Shown here in pieces: positions 1 through 12,464 of a DNA stretch of 64,000 nucleotides (within the stretch, counting starts at the first letter, position 1; each line of letters opens with the position of its first letter). The position numbers and the translations under genes are program-made. A model generated the notes under the pieces. It ran no database searches. It was not told the origin of the DNA and was given only the letters and a program-made list of their open reading frames with translations. The stretch comes from Paratrimastix pyriformis. Its lineage: Eukaryota > Preaxostyla > Paratrimastigidae. The stretch spans positions 744,501 through 808,500 of the forward strand of contig JAPMOS010000007.1 in assembly GCA_027972325.1 (NCBI GenBank). Direction: 5' to 3'.

Positions 1-51
<51 letters not shown>

Positions 52-212
52 ATCATCGTCATCCAATCATCGTCATCATCATCATCCAATCATCGTCATC
101 ATCAACAACAACACCATCAACAACAACAACAACATCATCATCAACAACAACAACAACACCATCAACAACAACACCATCAACAACAACATCATTCATCATT
201 CAACATCAACAC
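1..212. repeat. (TCA)n array grading into CAACAACAC repeats
   Basis: About 17 perfect TCA triplets at the window edge, then imperfect CATCGTC and AACAACAACACC units. It lies within a GCN1 intron. Confidence 0.9.
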
Positions 213-1059
213 AGACACCAGACAGAAGGCAGTTAGCGGCCTGCCCACGCCCTCGTCCCCTCCGAAACAACGCGCCACGGGGAAGGTGCGGGGCAGGAGC
301 GGCGGGGGAGACGGACGCAGGCCCTTGACGACGCCGGCAATGCCGAAGGCGGCACCGCGCCGCTCGCCGAAGCTTGTGTCGTCCGAGACCAGGGTCGAGA
401 GGAGGGTCCGGACGAGCTCCTGCCGGTGGGGCGCGTAGGCCTCGGTGGCCACCAGGGGGGCGAGACACTGGCTGGCCGCCCGCTGGACGGGCTCCGAGGG
501 GACGGACAGGGTGCCCTTGATGCCCTCGACCACGGCCACGATCTGGGGGGGGAGTGCGACGGGGTGAGTAGGGCCCATAGGACGATAATGGGGGCATACA
601 TGGGGACATGGGGACGGGGTCATACATGGGGGCATACATGGGGCCATAGTACCATAATGGGGCCATATTTTACCATAATGGGGCCATACATGGGGACATG
701 GGGACGGGGCATACATGGGGACATGGGGACGGGGGCATACATGGGGACATACATATTACCATAATGGGGCCATATTTTACCATAATGGGGCCATACATGG
801 GGCCATACGAGGGACGGACCTTGGGGTTGGCGGCGTCCATGTGGCGGGCCAGGGAGCCCAGCAGGACGACCACACCCGACCGGATGTTGTCGTGCCGCTT
901 GGAGGGGGCCGCCGGGGTGGACAGGTAGTTCTCTGGGGAGGCCGGGGGGGGGGGGGGGGGGGGGGGGGGGCGGGTGGGGCGGCACGGCATGACAGAGAAC
1001 CGTTCATCATGAGTTGGACGGAGGTGTGGTGGTGGTGGTGGTGGTCGGGGCGGCGTGAT

Positions 1060-1094
<35 letters not shown>

Positions 1095-4000
1095 GGTGGT
1101 GGTGGTGGCGGGAGCGGACCGAGGAGGGCAGCAGCGGGGGCTGTTGGCGGCCCGTGCAGGTCGAGGATCTGACGGCCGGCCTGTGTCGGGGGGGGGGGGG
1201 GGGGGGGGGGGGGGGGATGGTGGAAGGACGAAGGGCGGATCAGATCGCTGCCGCACGCAGACAAGTTCCCCCGCCCATTGCGCACCCAGGGGGCGTCTAT
1301 GCCAGGGGTGGGAGCCACCCGGGGGGTGAGTGAGACGGACCGCCACGACGTCATCGCGGACGAGGTCGAACGGGTCCCCGAGGGCGGTCTCGATGAAGAA
1401 GGCGAAGATGACCGGCATGTCGGCACGGCGCAGGGAGGCCGCCAGGGCGCCCAGGCAGCGGGCGACCCCACTGCGGGTGGCCCAGTTGGGGCCCTTCAGG
1501 GCCTGTCGGGATGATGATGGTGATGATGATGATGAGGGGTGGTGGTGATGAGGGGTGGTGGTGATGATGATGGTGGTGATGATGATGGTGATGATGATGA
1601 TGATGATGATGATGAGGGGTGGCGAGGGGTGGGTGGGGTGGGTGGGGTGGGTTGGGGCGCGATGCGGGGGTGGGTGGGGCTCGGACCGTTTGGACGGCGT
1701 GCTCGGGGCGGCGCGTGCGTGCGATGGGCTTGACATCGAGGGCGGCGAGGGCCGAGGGGCCCCGCGGGTTGACGGCCCCGCCCACGGTGGTCGGGGCAGA
1801 GGGAGCTGACATGCGGACCAGCCGGCCGGAGGCCAGCGCGGCCGCACGGCGGGCCTGGAGAAGGAGGAGGATGGGTGGGTGGGTGGGTGGGGACCAGGTG
1901 AACCGATGCAGGATCAGTGAGGGAAGGTGGGAGGGACCCGCCTCAATCCAATCATCATCATCATCATTATCATGGCGTGTGCTTTGATGGTGGAGGGGGT
2001 GCGGAAGGCGGGGGTGCGGACGTTGGGGTCTTGCTCCTCGCCCTCCTCCTCGGTGGCGGGGTGCTTGCGGAAGAGGTCGAGCAGGGTGCTGATCAGCTCG
2101 CCCACCTCGAGGCCCTGGTCGCCGCCCTCTGCAAAACAGGCAGGCCGGAGAGATGAGAACCAGGGGAGTGAGAAAACGGAGACACTGTCGTAGTGACGTG
2201 TCGGTGTGTGTCGAGTAAAGAAGGAAAGGTAGTGGGATGATGGCCGGGGTGTGGGGTGGGTGGGGAGCGGGCGAGAGCCACCGGACCCTGCTGCTGCTCC
2301 TGGTCGCCGCTCTGTGCGGTCGAGGCCAGGGCCAGCCCGGCACACACCCGGACGGTGGGCTCGGGGTGCGAGAGCAGCCCAAACAGGGTCCGCGCGCAGG
2401 CGGGCCGCATGGGATGGCCGTAAGCCTCCCAGATCTCGTCGGCCACGGCCGCGTTCTCGGGCACGGCGTCGTGGCGGGCGTACCACAGGCGGGCCGTGAG
2501 GGTGGGGTCCTCGGGGAGGGACCCGTCGAGGAGGGGCGGGATGGTGCTGAGGGCCTTGAGACAGGCCGCCCGGACGGCGGGCGTGGGGGAGAGCAGGCCG
2601 TCCAGCAGGGGAAGAACCTCGGCCGGGGTGCCGAGCATGCCCTTGGCCAGGCTCTCCAGGGCAAGGGAGGCCTGCGGTGGGGGGAGGGGGAGGTGGCGAT
2701 GAATATGATGATGGTGGTGCTGATGGTGGTGATGGTGGTGGTGGTGATGATGGTGGTGGTGATGATGATGATGGTGATGATGATGGTGCTGATGGTGGTG
2801 ATGGTGGTGGTGGTGATGATGATGATGGTGATGATGATGGTGATGATGATGGTGATGGTGATGGTGATGATGGTGATGATGGTGATGATCATGATGATGG
2901 TGGTGGTGGTGGTGATGATGATGATGCTGGTCAGGCAAGGGGTGAATGCTATTGACGTTGATGCTGATGGGTTCGTGGGAGGGGGGGGCCAGCCAGACCT
3001 GGGCGAGGAACCTGGTGTGGTGCTCCAGCACGTAGATCAGCAGCCGGGCAATGGGCCCGCGCCGCATCAGCGGGTGGGTGGGCACACCGCAGTGGGAGGC
3101 CAGCAGGGTCATGATGGACGAGTACAGATGCTTGTACGGGGAGGCCACCTTCTCGGGGCTCATCAGGACGTACTCCAGAATCTGGGCGGGGCGAGGGGGG
3201 GATGGGATGGGAGGGCACGGAGATTGTTTTGAGCCAACCCAGTCCAGAAACAGCCCCTCCCTCCCTAGCCAACCCAACCAACCATCCAGTCCCCACGGTC
3301 ATCCCGGGGGGGAGCGGAGGCCGGGGCGCGGGGTGAGCGCGACGGACGGGGAAGAGCAGCTCAAACGAGGGCGGGCTGAGGATGGTGGCCATGCTGCCCG
3401 GGGCGGGGCACGCATACGGCATGCCGCCAAAGCCCATGTCGGCCGCGTTGGTGGTGTCGCCCGTGTGCAGCTTGAAGGTGTGATCCTGGGCCTGGTGGAG
3501 CAGGGCCTGCTGCTGCTGCAGGGCGGCGATGTCCGTGCCGGGGTGGGCGTGCACCTGCAGGGTAAGCAGGATCCGGAAGACCGAGCTGGGCAGGGGCTGG
3601 TCCGTCTGCGGGGGGATGGAGACATGGGGGGGTGACGGGGTGATGAAGACGGGGTGATGAAGACAGGGGTGGAAGACGGGGGTGATGGAGACGGGGGGGG
3701 GGGGGTGATGGAGACGGACCAGGGTGAGCTGCTTGCCGGCGATGCCCAGCATGCGAACGAGGGCGTCGGGCAGGGCGTAGTAGAGCGCCAGCCGGAGCGG
3801 AATGGGCTCAATCACGAAGCCCAGCGCAAAGGCGGCCCGCTGGTGGAGTGGGGGATGGATGTGGGGGGGGGGGGGGGTGAGGCGTGACGGCATGTGGGGA
3901 GGTGGGAGGTGGGAGGTGGAGGGGTTGCAGACCATGGCCGGCTGCCAGAGGGTGGGCAGATGAGCGCCTCGAGGACCAGATCGCAGGTCTCGGGCAGCAG

Positions 4001-7000
4001 GGTGCACCGCACGGGCGTCGCCCCGCCACGGCAGTCAGGGCCTGTCCAGAGGATGGGGGGGGGGGGGGATAGCCAGGGTGAGATCAGTGACCCACCCTTG
4101 TCACACCCATCCCCACTCCGCCCCCCTCATCAGCACCACACACACGGACCCGGAGGGACAGCAGGGGCGCCTGGGCCACGGCCGCCAGCCGCTCGTAGAG
4201 CTCGGCCTGGGCGGCGAGGGCCTTGCGGTGCTGCTCGGCGGCCTGCTCGTCGGCCTGCTTCTTCTGCAGCTCCCGCTTCAGGTCGCGCTCCCACAGCTCG
4301 TCGGCCGAGCTGTACAGACCACGCTGGGACTTGTCCCGGCGCTCGTTGCGTGCGCCTGGGGGAGGGGGTGAGATACCCAAAAAAATTGATTTTTTTTGAA
4401 TTTTTGAATTTGGAAAAAAAATGAGTGAACCCCCGGGGGGAACGCAGACCTGAGGCGGGGGCAGGGGCGGCGGCCGACTGGGAGGCGTAGAGGGCAGCCA
4501 GCTCGGAGGGGACGGGCACCAGGGTGGCGGGCGACGGGCCGGCCAGCAGCACGTTGCTCTCGTACTCGTTCAGCAGGCGGACCGCAGGCAGACCCTCGCG
4601 GAGGAGGCGAAGGAGGGTGGCAACGACGGGCTCGGCACTGGAGAGGGGAAGAGACGGGGTGGTGATGATGTGGGATGGATGGATGGATGGATGGATGGAT
4701 GGATGGATGGATGGATGGATGGATGGATGGATGGATGGATGGATGGATGGATGGATGGATGGATGGATGGATGGATGGATGGTTGGATGGTTGGTTGGAT
4801 GGATGGTTGGTTGGATGGGGGTGATGTCGGCCCCACGCACGGACCCGTCCTGCTGGTGGGAGTGCGAGGCGGGCAGGTTGCCCTCGATGGTGGGCATGAC
4901 CAGCTCGGGCGCGTCGACGGACAGCTCCCGGGCCAGGCTCCGCACCGCCCCAAGGGCCGCCTGGGACAGCACGGGGTTCTGTTGGGGGGGGGGGGTGATG
5001 ATGACATGGGGGATGATGACATGGGGGGGATGATGACATGGGGGGTGATGATGACATGGGGGGTGATAATGGCATGGGGATGATGACATGTGTGTCAACG
5101 CTGATGGCGGGGGGGAAGGACGGCAGTCAACGTTGAAGAAGATGATGATGATGACACGAGGGCAACTGGTGGCCGGGGGACGTGATTTTTCGAGGTGGGG
5201 GAGGGAGGATGCCGGGACCTTGGAGAGGAGGCCCTCGGGGCCCGTGATGTAGGCGGCCAGGGGCAGGTGGAACTCGCGCAGGGTGATGCTCAGCCGGGGC
5301 ACCACCCGGCACAGGCCGAACCAGACCCCGCTCGCGTCCCCGTCGCCAACTGGATCATCGGCGGGGATACGGCGGGCGTGAGCGAGGGCACGCGTGAGTT
5401 GGCGGTGTGCGGAGCGGATCAGCACGGGGCTTCCCCCGAGAAATATGAGCGCAACATCACGGGACAGGCGGCCAGGCCAACATAGAGGGAGGCGGGGGGG
5501 CACGGACCCACGGCCGCCAGGTGGGCGGCGGCGAACAGGGGCTCGGTGTAGACCAGCTGCAGGGGCCGGTCCTCCTCGGCCACCTCGAGGGCCGCCAGCC
5601 GGAGGCGCTCCTTGGTCTCGGCCGTGATCTCGATGGTGCTCGTCCCCTGGACGACCGGCACGACCGCCGGGCGGGCGGCGGAGGCCGGGGCCGGGGCCAG
5701 GCCCAGCAGGGGGACGTGCAGAGCGTGGACCAGAAGGTCGCGGGGGCGGCTGAGGGCCGGGTGGTTGGGCTTTTTTTGGGGGGGGGAGGTGGGGGGGGGG
5801 GGGGATCAGGTCAATTGTGGGGTCCTGCAGAAACCCCCCCGCACACACCACCCGCAGCGGACCCTCTCCCTCCCCTCCTCCCCCCCTCCTCCCTCCCCCT
5901 CCCCCCTCCCCCCTCCTCCCTCCCCCCCCGTGCTGCAAAAAAACGACGGCCGCCATGGGGTTGGCTGATGCCGCGGACCGTGACCAGGGCCCGCCGGATG
6001 GCCTCGGCCAGGTTACGCCGGGCCTGGTCCGCAGGGGCTGCGGTGGCGGCGGCGGCGGCGGCGGCCGTGGCGGGGCGGGCTGGGCCGCGAGGGCCGCCCC
6101 GAACATGGCGCTGCCTGGCGGCGGACGGCCGGGACGGGATGCACCAGCATCATGAACAAGGCCGTGAAGAGGGGCCTGCATGGGGGGGGGGGGGGCGGAG
6201 AGAGTAGGGTGAGTATGACATGGGGCAGGGGTGGCTTCCACCCCATCTCCCCAACCACTCCAAGGTGGCTATCGCCCCCAACGTGTCTCTCACCCCCCCC
6301 CCAAAGGCGTCCACCACCATCCCCGCCCGCCACACCCACGCCCCCCCAAAACCCAAACTGCCCCCCCCCCCCCCCCCCCCCCCCCAGACAACCACCACCC
6401 ACCACCACGGACATTGCGTTCTCGGCCAGGACCAGCCCGCTGGTGGTGCCGCTGCCCAGCAACCCGGCCATCCACTGCATCATCAGGGCCGCCTCCTGCT
6501 CGCCCTGCTCGAGCACGGCCCGGGCAGACAGCAGCGGGCTCTCGGCACTGAGCAGTACCGTCTCGTAGAGCCGGGCGGGCACGTCGGCCAGCCGGGCGGC
6601 CTGCAGGGCGGCCACGGCGGCGGCGGCGGCGAGGACGTCGGAGCGGGCGCCGGGCTTGGGGCCGTCCCGTTGGATGAGCTCGATCAGGGGGGCAGCCAGG
6701 GAGGCCGCCTGCGCACGGGGGAGGAAGCGCCAGCGGGCAGGGCAGGGAAACGGGCAGGGCAGGGAAACGGGCAGGGCAGGGCAACGGGCAGGGCAGGGCA
6801 ACGGCCAGGGCAGGGCAAGGCAAGGAGGGGCGCGCGGTGGGAGGGTGAGGGTGATGAGATTGGGGGATGATCACGGCTTGAGGGCGGCGATGAGGGCGAT
6901 TGGCGATTGGTGGTGATCGGGATGGTGATTGGTGGCGGTGGCGGTGACGATGCCGGTGATGATGACGATTGGATGATGACGATGATGATGTCATGCTGAT

Positions 7001-9394
7001 GCTGATGCTGATGCTGATGCTGATGCTGATGCTGATGCTGGTGATGAGGTTGGATGGGATGGGTTGAAGAATCTAGGAGGCTACCTTCGGCGGGCTAAAC
7101 GTCAGATCCAATGCGCAGGGGCAGGGAGTCCCCACCCCATCGAATGGCGGCCCCCGGTTGATCAAAAAACCTCCAAATGTCATGTCTCATGGTCGTTCGG
7201 TCATTGGCAGGACAGCCAGGCAGGCAGGGAAGGAGGGGGATGAGGAGGGACGGACGGAGGGGCACAGGGTCGGCTGGGCCAGGGCCAGGGCCAGGGCCTG
7301 CAGGTGGTGCCGGCGGGCCGTCTGGTCGGCGGCCGTTGGGGCCAGGGCCAGGCCCTGCTGAAGAAGGCGAAGGGCCTGACGGGCGTGTGTGTGTGTGGGG
7401 GGGGTGGGGGGTGGGGGTGGGGAATGCACGAGGGTCAGAATGGCCGGGGGGGTGATTTCCACATCCCCATTGCGCCTCCTCGCCCAACCCTGCTGTGAAT
7501 GCAAGTCTCGGCCTGATGCGCCCCGGGGACCACCCCCCACCACCTCCACCCCCCAGGGGAGGGAGCCACCACCCCCACCGCCACCAGACCTCAGGCGGGA
7601 TGGCCTCCAGGCAGCGGAGCCAATGCCCCAGGGCGAGCAGCTCGGCCTCGCGGTCGGTACCCTCCAGCTTGCGGGTTCGCCGGCTGGTCACGTCCTGCAC
7701 CAGGCCGGCCACGACCGTGGCCCCGACCCGGGCCATCTCGGCCCCCGGGAGCGGCAGGGCCGCCAGCGAGGTCAGGGCCTGGCAGACGGCGGTCCGCGAG
7801 GGCACCCAGACGCATGCCGTGCCTGAGGGCAGGGGGGGCAGGGGCGGGTGGGCGGACGGCAGAAGAATGCAGTTCGCGAGAACCGTCCATCAATGACCCC
7901 CCGCCTCCCTCCCCCCTCCCTTCCCCCCTTCCCTCCCTCCCTCTCCCTCCCCCCCCTCCTCTCCCTCCCTCCTTCCTCCCTCCCGCTGGGTTGCTCACCC
8001 CGGCGGGCGGGCGGACCCTGCAGGGTCTGCAGCAGGCCCCGGGCCATGGCCTCGAGGGCCTCCCCGGAGCGGCAGTGGGCCCCCAGGGTGCGCACCAGCC
8101 CCAGGGCCTCGGCGCACTGGTCGTCGGAGCCGGTGGCGGCAGACTCGAGGAGCCGCCGGGCCTCGGCAGACCGGGCCCACCACCGGGGCAAGGTCGTGGG
8201 GCATGTAGGGCAGCGTCAGGGCGGCCACGGGCAGGGCCACGGAGGCATTGCTGGGAAGAGGGCATGAGGGGAGGGGAGGGAGGGAAGGGAGGGGAGGGAG
8301 GGGGATGAGTGCGGGGAAGACACCTCCCCATGGCTGGAAGTGAAGCGTCCGCTCCCACGCCCCCGCCCCCCTCCCCCATCCCGCCACCAGGCACACCCGT
8401 CTGCCCCTCCCCCCCCCCCCCCCCCCCCCCCCCCCCACCTGCAGACCGGCGCATCCCGCGGGTGTACGCGGGGGCGATGCGGCCAGCGAGCATCTCCGGG
8501 GAGATAGCCGCCCGGATGAGGGCCGGCAGGGGGCCCCAGGGCAGCGGGGCGAAGCAGGACCGGGGAGGCATCTTCAGGGTGGTGAAGAGGGCCTCGTACA
8601 GGCCCGCGAAGGCCTCCAGGAAGGGCGCCAGGGGCGAGGGGGACCCGGCCGGGACGTGGGGCAGGCACTGGACGAGCAGGCCAGCCAGGAGGGCCTTCTG
8701 CCAGGTGGGTTCACCCCCGGCGACGAAGGCGCCGACCTCGCCAACCAGGGCGGGGTTCTAGCGGCCACAGACAAGAACAGGGGCGAGGAGAAGGGGGCGG
8801 TTGGTGTTTGTTTGGTGGTGGTGATGATCCCCCGGGGGGGAGGCAGACCTGCATGAGGGCGGCCCGGAAGGCAGTGTGAATGTACCGGGTGGGGGCGGCC
8901 CGGGGGGTCCCTTGCATGAGGTGGGCAGAATAAATGGTTACCATCCGGTCGAGGAGCTGTCGCAGCATGGGGGCTTGTTGGCCCTCCGTGCATCCGGCAG
9001 CCAGAATGCAGGCCCAATGCCAAAGGATGACGAGGGACTGGCCCGTGGGGGCGTGAGCCGTGGCAGAGGGGGGATAAGTGGCAAAGGCCCTGAGGTAGTT
9101 CCGGGAGAAGGTCAGGAAGCGAGGGAAGAACTCGGCCATGAAAGGGGTTCCATGAGGACCCTTCAGAGTTTCGGAGAGAAAGCGCGCAACCACCTTCGAA
9201 CTCTTGTTATTCTCGATGATGGGAACACACGAGAACAGATCCTCGAAAAGAGGTGCAAGATCTACAGTTGGTGGCCGAGATCAGGGTCGTCCCCCGCGTG
9301 AAATGTGCCCGAATTTGGAAAATTTCTCCAACAAACCTGCCTCCAAGCATGCCGTCCAATCTTCTATCCTCTGGATAAGCAACCCTCCCTTCAT
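1..9394 (-). CDS. GCN1: GCN1, translational activator / GCN2 partner (N-terminal half; runs off left edge)
   Basis: A giant HEAT-repeat protein that binds ribosomes and helps activate the eIF2-alpha kinase GCN2 during amino-acid starvation. At least 20 exons can be followed, each a stretch of amphipathic helices. The clearest family block is the exon near 310-545, with [19 protein letters not shown] after [14 protein letters not shown], a recognised GCN1 signature. A charged exon near 4150-4350 ([19 protein letters not shown]) matches the Lys/Glu-rich helix of the GCN1 N-terminal half. The start at 9394 was chosen because exon 1 (9337-9394, [14 protein letters not shown]) ends in a GT donor and joins in phase to the next exon (from 9262: [18 protein letters not shown]). 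Other exons lie near 8851, 8441, 7990, 7583, 7270, 6410, 5960, 5510, 5220, 4830, 4450, 3720, 3340, 3000, 2290, 1985, 1670, 1330 and 815. Introns are filled with simple repeats. The C-terminal half, including the GCN2-binding domain, lies outside the window. Confidence 0.88.
594..812. repeat. Minisatellite of CCATAATGGGGCCATA and ACATGGGGAC units in a GCN1 intron
   Basis: Irregular tandem array of two interleaved motifs (ACCATAATGGGGCCATATTTT and CATACATGGGGACATGGGGA). Fills the intron between the GCN1 exons at about 310-545 and 815-930. Confidence 0.85.
944..1216. repeat. Three poly-G runs in one GCN1 interval
   Basis: G runs of 27 (944-970), 34 (1060-1093) and 29 (1188-1216) bases. On the coding minus strand these are C runs upstream of acceptors. 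Assembly length is uncertain. Confidence 0.9.
2697..2930. repeat. Imperfect GATGGTGGT/GATGAT array in a GCN1 intron
   Basis: About 75 triplets of GAT, GGT and GCT. Makes a long false poly-His frame on minus and poly-Met/Val on plus. Confidence 0.9.
4674..4818. repeat. (GGAT)n tetranucleotide array in a GCN1 intron
   Basis: About 30 GGAT units followed by GGTTGGAT variants. Produces false Ile-His-Pro-Ser frames on minus. Confidence 0.92.
6731..7040. repeat. GGGCAGGGCAGGGAAAC minisatellite, GAT-rich stretch and (TGATGC)n in a GCN1 intron
   Basis: Three arrays side by side: about seven GGGCAGGGCA units (6735-6825), imperfect GAT/GGT repeats (6845-6990), and about eight TGATGC hexamers (6992-7040). 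Confidence 0.85.
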
Positions 9395-9466
9395 AAGTGC
9401 GGCCTGGCAAAACTTGGGGAAGGATAACCGGGGGAGAGGTCGCAAACTTGATTGGCACGCGCCTCG
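9395..9466. promoter_or_regulatory. Shared divergent promoter of GCN1 and the NIP30-like gene
   Basis: Only 72 bases separate the GCN1 start (9394, minus) from the NIP30-like start (9467, plus). Both starts are supported by family similarity and splice phase, so both core promoters and both 5' leaders must fit here or overlap neighbouring coding sequence. No clear TATA box was seen. The promoter role is inferred from position. Confidence 0.45.
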
Positions 9467-11510
9467 ATGTTCAAGCCCGACGATCCTGCTCTCATCAACA
9501 TTCTGAAGGAGTTCGGTGGGGCTGGGGCTACAGACCGTTTTGTTTCGCAGACAGACCTCGAAGCTCGCCGGAAGGCGCGTGGAGTTGACGATGTCGTGCC
9601 TGTCAACGAGAAGGGGGAATACGACCCACGGCCACTGTATGAGCGTCTCAAGGAACAGCGAGATAAAGAGGAAGAAGACGAAGCGGCCAAAAACGCTTAC
9701 CGTCTGTCAACTCGTTTGTGTTCAACCCCCCCCATCCATCTGCCGACCAGTCGGCCCGGCCGTGGCCGAGGATGACGATGTCCGATTCACGGATTCCATT
9801 TTACGTCATGAAATGGAGGTTACACGAAACCAGCGGAACGCCGAAGAACGTGAGATTCTCGATTTTCAGGTCGGTCGGGTGGTCCCATGGTTGGGAGCGG
9901 CGGCTCACTCCCCGGTTCTCGTCTCCCGACGTCCCTCACTCACCCCTTCCATTCCCCAGCGAAACCTGGCCGCCCAGCAGGTCGCGGCTACCGTGAGTGA
10001 GCATTCCGTCTCCCTCTTCAAACTGCTCGACAAGGAACGCGCCGCCCCCCCGACGCCCTCGCCCCCCCGCCCGCCCCAGGCCTCACCCACCTCCCCGGCC
10101 GGCAAGCTGGTCATCTCCGCCACGGGCCTGCCGGCCAGCAGCAAGACGCCCCCCATGGCCGTGGGCCAAGGGTCCGGGGCAGTCCTGGGGCCCCAGCCCA
10201 AGGCCAAGAAGCGGGTGTCCCTGCCGGTGGCCGTCCATCGACAGCCCGTGGTCGCCAAGGCCGAGCCCCCCAAGCCTGCCGCTCCTTCGCCTCGTCCTCC
10301 TGCCGCCCAGGGCGTCCCGGCGGCCTCCCGGCCCGCCCCAGCAACGGGGGACATTCGGGGGCTGTTGGGCGCCGATGATGATGATGATGATGATGATGCG
10401 GCCACACCTTCGGGCGAGGACGAGCCGCAGGAGGTCGCGGCGCCCTCCCCGTCCCCCCAGCCCACCACGAAGAAGGCCCCAGCGCCAGCGGCCTCCCCCG
10501 CCGCCCCACCTCGCGCCGGGTTGGCCTCCCGGTTCGCCCCCGCGGCCCCCCAACCGCCGGCCACCGCCAATCCATCGGCGGACCCTGGCACCCCCGCGGC
10601 CCCCGAACCGATACCGACAGCTGCGCCCCTGACCAGTCGGTTTGCCCCGGCCGCTGCCACCCCCCCGGCAGTTCCCGCCCAGCCCCAGGTTCAGGACCAC
10701 CCCACGATGGCTCACGACGCCCCGGTCGCCCCGGCCCCGGCCCCGGCCGCTGCCCCCCAGCAGCCATCGGCCCTCTTCCTGCAGCTGGCGGCTCTGCGGG
10801 CTCGGCACCGCAATCCCGCCGCGGCTGTCCCGGCACCTGCCACCGCCCCGGCACCTGCCACCGCCCCGGCACCTGCACCCGCGCCCGCCGACGCCCCTGC
10901 ACCTGCCGCCCCTGCACCTGCCGCCCCTGCGCCTGCCGCCCCTGCGCCTGCCGCCCCTGCGCCTGCCGCCCCTGCGCCTGCCGCCCCTGCGCCTGCCGCC
11001 CCTGCACCTGCCGCCCCTGCACCTGCCGCCCCGGCACCTGCCGCCCCTGCGCCTGCCGCCCCTGCGCCTGCCGCCCCTGCACCTGCCGCCCCTGCACCTG
11101 CTGCTGCCGCCTCTGCACCTGCTGTCTCTGTTCCCCCTGCCGCCCCCACCCCGGGCCGCGAGCTTTCCGCCCCGCCTGCGCCCGACCGCAAGAAGCAGCC
11201 CACGGTCGCGGGGCCAGAACCCACGAGAAGGGATGACTCGCGCAAACACCCCCGCGGCCACCATTCCCGCTCCCGCTCTCGGTCCCGGTCCCGGTCCCGG
11301 TCCGCATCTCGGCATCGCGGGTCGCCATCGCCACGATCTCGCTCCCACCGCCGGCACCATTCGCCCCGGTCGTCGCGGTCCGCTTCATCTCGGTCCCGCT
11401 CACGGTCCCGGTCACACGTTTCCCGACGCCGGCACCATTCTCGGGACCCGTCGCGGTCACGGTCGCCGGATGGGAGACGCGGGGCGCCTCGGAATCGTTC
11501 CCGAAGATGA
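9467..11510 (+). CDS. PSME3IP1/NIP30 (FAM192A)-like protein with Ala-Pro repeats and an RS tail
   Basis: The N-terminus carries the NIP30 domain, known in animals for binding the nuclear proteasome activator PA28-gamma. It shows FVSQTDLEARRKARG, then YDPRPLYERLKEQRDKEEE, which match the family's core. The start is the ATG at 9467. Two introns are likely: about 9703-9755, and about 9870-9959 (GT...CCCCAG, in frame so the ORF reads through it). The second exon (EDDDVRFTDSILRHEME) continues the domain. The last exon encodes a long low-complexity tail: an acidic Asp run near 10375, about 15 Pro-Ala blocks (10830-11110), then an Arg-Ser-rich end (11270-11505) like those of splicing factors. Animal NIP30 is about 250 residues with no such tail, so the C-terminal 450 residues are lineage-specific. 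The RS tail suggests a nuclear speckle protein; that is inference. Confidence 0.72.
10830..11110 (+). repeat. 15-bp coding minisatellite (Ala-Pro repeats)
   Basis: Tandem copies of a 15-base unit resembling CCTGCGCCTGCCGCC lie inside the NIP30-like gene and encode repeated Pro-Ala-Pro-Ala-Ala. Copies differ mainly by GCG versus GCA, so the array looks recently expanded under selection or slippage. The antisense strand is open in several frames here; those ORFs are shadows. Confidence 0.9.
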
Positions 11511-11679
11511 TTTGGAGGTTCGCGTTTGTTTCGGATGGGCGGAACATGTGGTGGCGCGTTTGACAAGACGACTTTGAAATTGATTCCGACCCAGAGGGTG
11601 TATAGACAAATCCGCCCGAACCAAAAAACATCCAACCGCCGGGGCACAGCAACCAGAACCCAGGTCACAAATTCACGGA

Positions 11680-12464
11680 ATGAAAACCATTCTCGGAATT
11701 GTTGCATTTTTCCTGCTTGTTGGCTCCAGCCAGGCTGTTGGTTTGCTTCCCGTTCTATTTTTTGGGTGATTATTCATTCTCTCGGATGACCAGTTTGCGA
11801 TCTCTGCATGCAACTCGTGACCGATGCCGAGAAGTTTGTTGAGGAGCATGGTGTTGGCGAACTGGAGGAGTATCTGATTGACCACGTGTGCTCTAAGCTG
11901 GCCCCCAGCCAGAAGGTCATTTTTTCCTGCTTGTTCGTTTCTCGATTTATAATATTAATTAATTTTAATTTGAAATATTTTATTTTATTTTATTTTTATT
12001 GAATATTTTTTCCCCCTCTGCAGACTCTGTGCCAGACTATGATTGACATGTATCTCCCTTCTATCATCGACTACCTCGATGACCAGGAGCCCCCTCAGGT
12101 TGTCTGCCGTCAACTGGATCTCTGCAAGGTCGTCCCGTTTTCTCCCGGACGATCATCTGGATTGTGGTGTAGAATTCCACGACTGCGACTCGCGTTCCCA
12201 TCGCCCCCATCGCCCCCCACAAGCCCTCGGCTTCGAACCACGGTGATAAGTGTGGCAACTTCTACTGCGTCTGTTGTTTCATCACATCCGAAATCTCAAC
12301 CTCACCTCGTTGTTGTGTAGTGGTCCGATGAGCATTGCTGCTCGTCCCGCCGCTATGGCTCTTATTGCTACCCCAATGGTCAGCCAGACGAAGGTCAGGA
12401 TATTTTTCCCCCGTCTCCCATGTCTAATTTTCCGATAGAGGATTGGGATCTCTGCCCCTTCTAA
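11680..12464 (+). CDS. Secreted saposin-B plus granulin-like Cys-rich protein (copy 1)
   Basis: Exon 1 (from ATG 11680) encodes a signal peptide, MKTILGIVAFFLLVGSSQAV. After a phase-1 intron comes a saposin-B domain with the six-cysteine pattern: CDLCMQLV, VCSKLAP, TLCQTM, QVVCRQLDLCK. A linker (NSTTATRVPIAPIAP) leads to a short second Cys cluster, DKCGNFYC, then after another intron SDEHCC and SYCYPNG. That cluster resembles granulin-type HCC motifs. Introns lie near 11747-11798, 11916-12023, 12130-12171 and 12274-12325; the last coding stretch (DWDLCPF) stops at TAA 12462-12464, and a further 45-base intron just before it is possible. Saposin-like proteins bind or disrupt lipids in lysosomes, digestive vacuoles or outside the cell. 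A paralogue lies inverted at 14680-15194. Confidence 0.75.

Noticed and set aside
4130-6241. Single large minus-strand ORF as one GCN1 exon
   Set aside because: It includes (GGAT)n and C-run introns; true exons within it are short and separated by splice signals.
10083-11652. Long minus-strand frames opposite the NIP30-like gene
   Set aside because: They are Gly/Arg/Ala or Gln/Arg shadows of the 15-bp Pro-Ala repeat; the plus strand carries the conserved NIP30 domain and RS tail.
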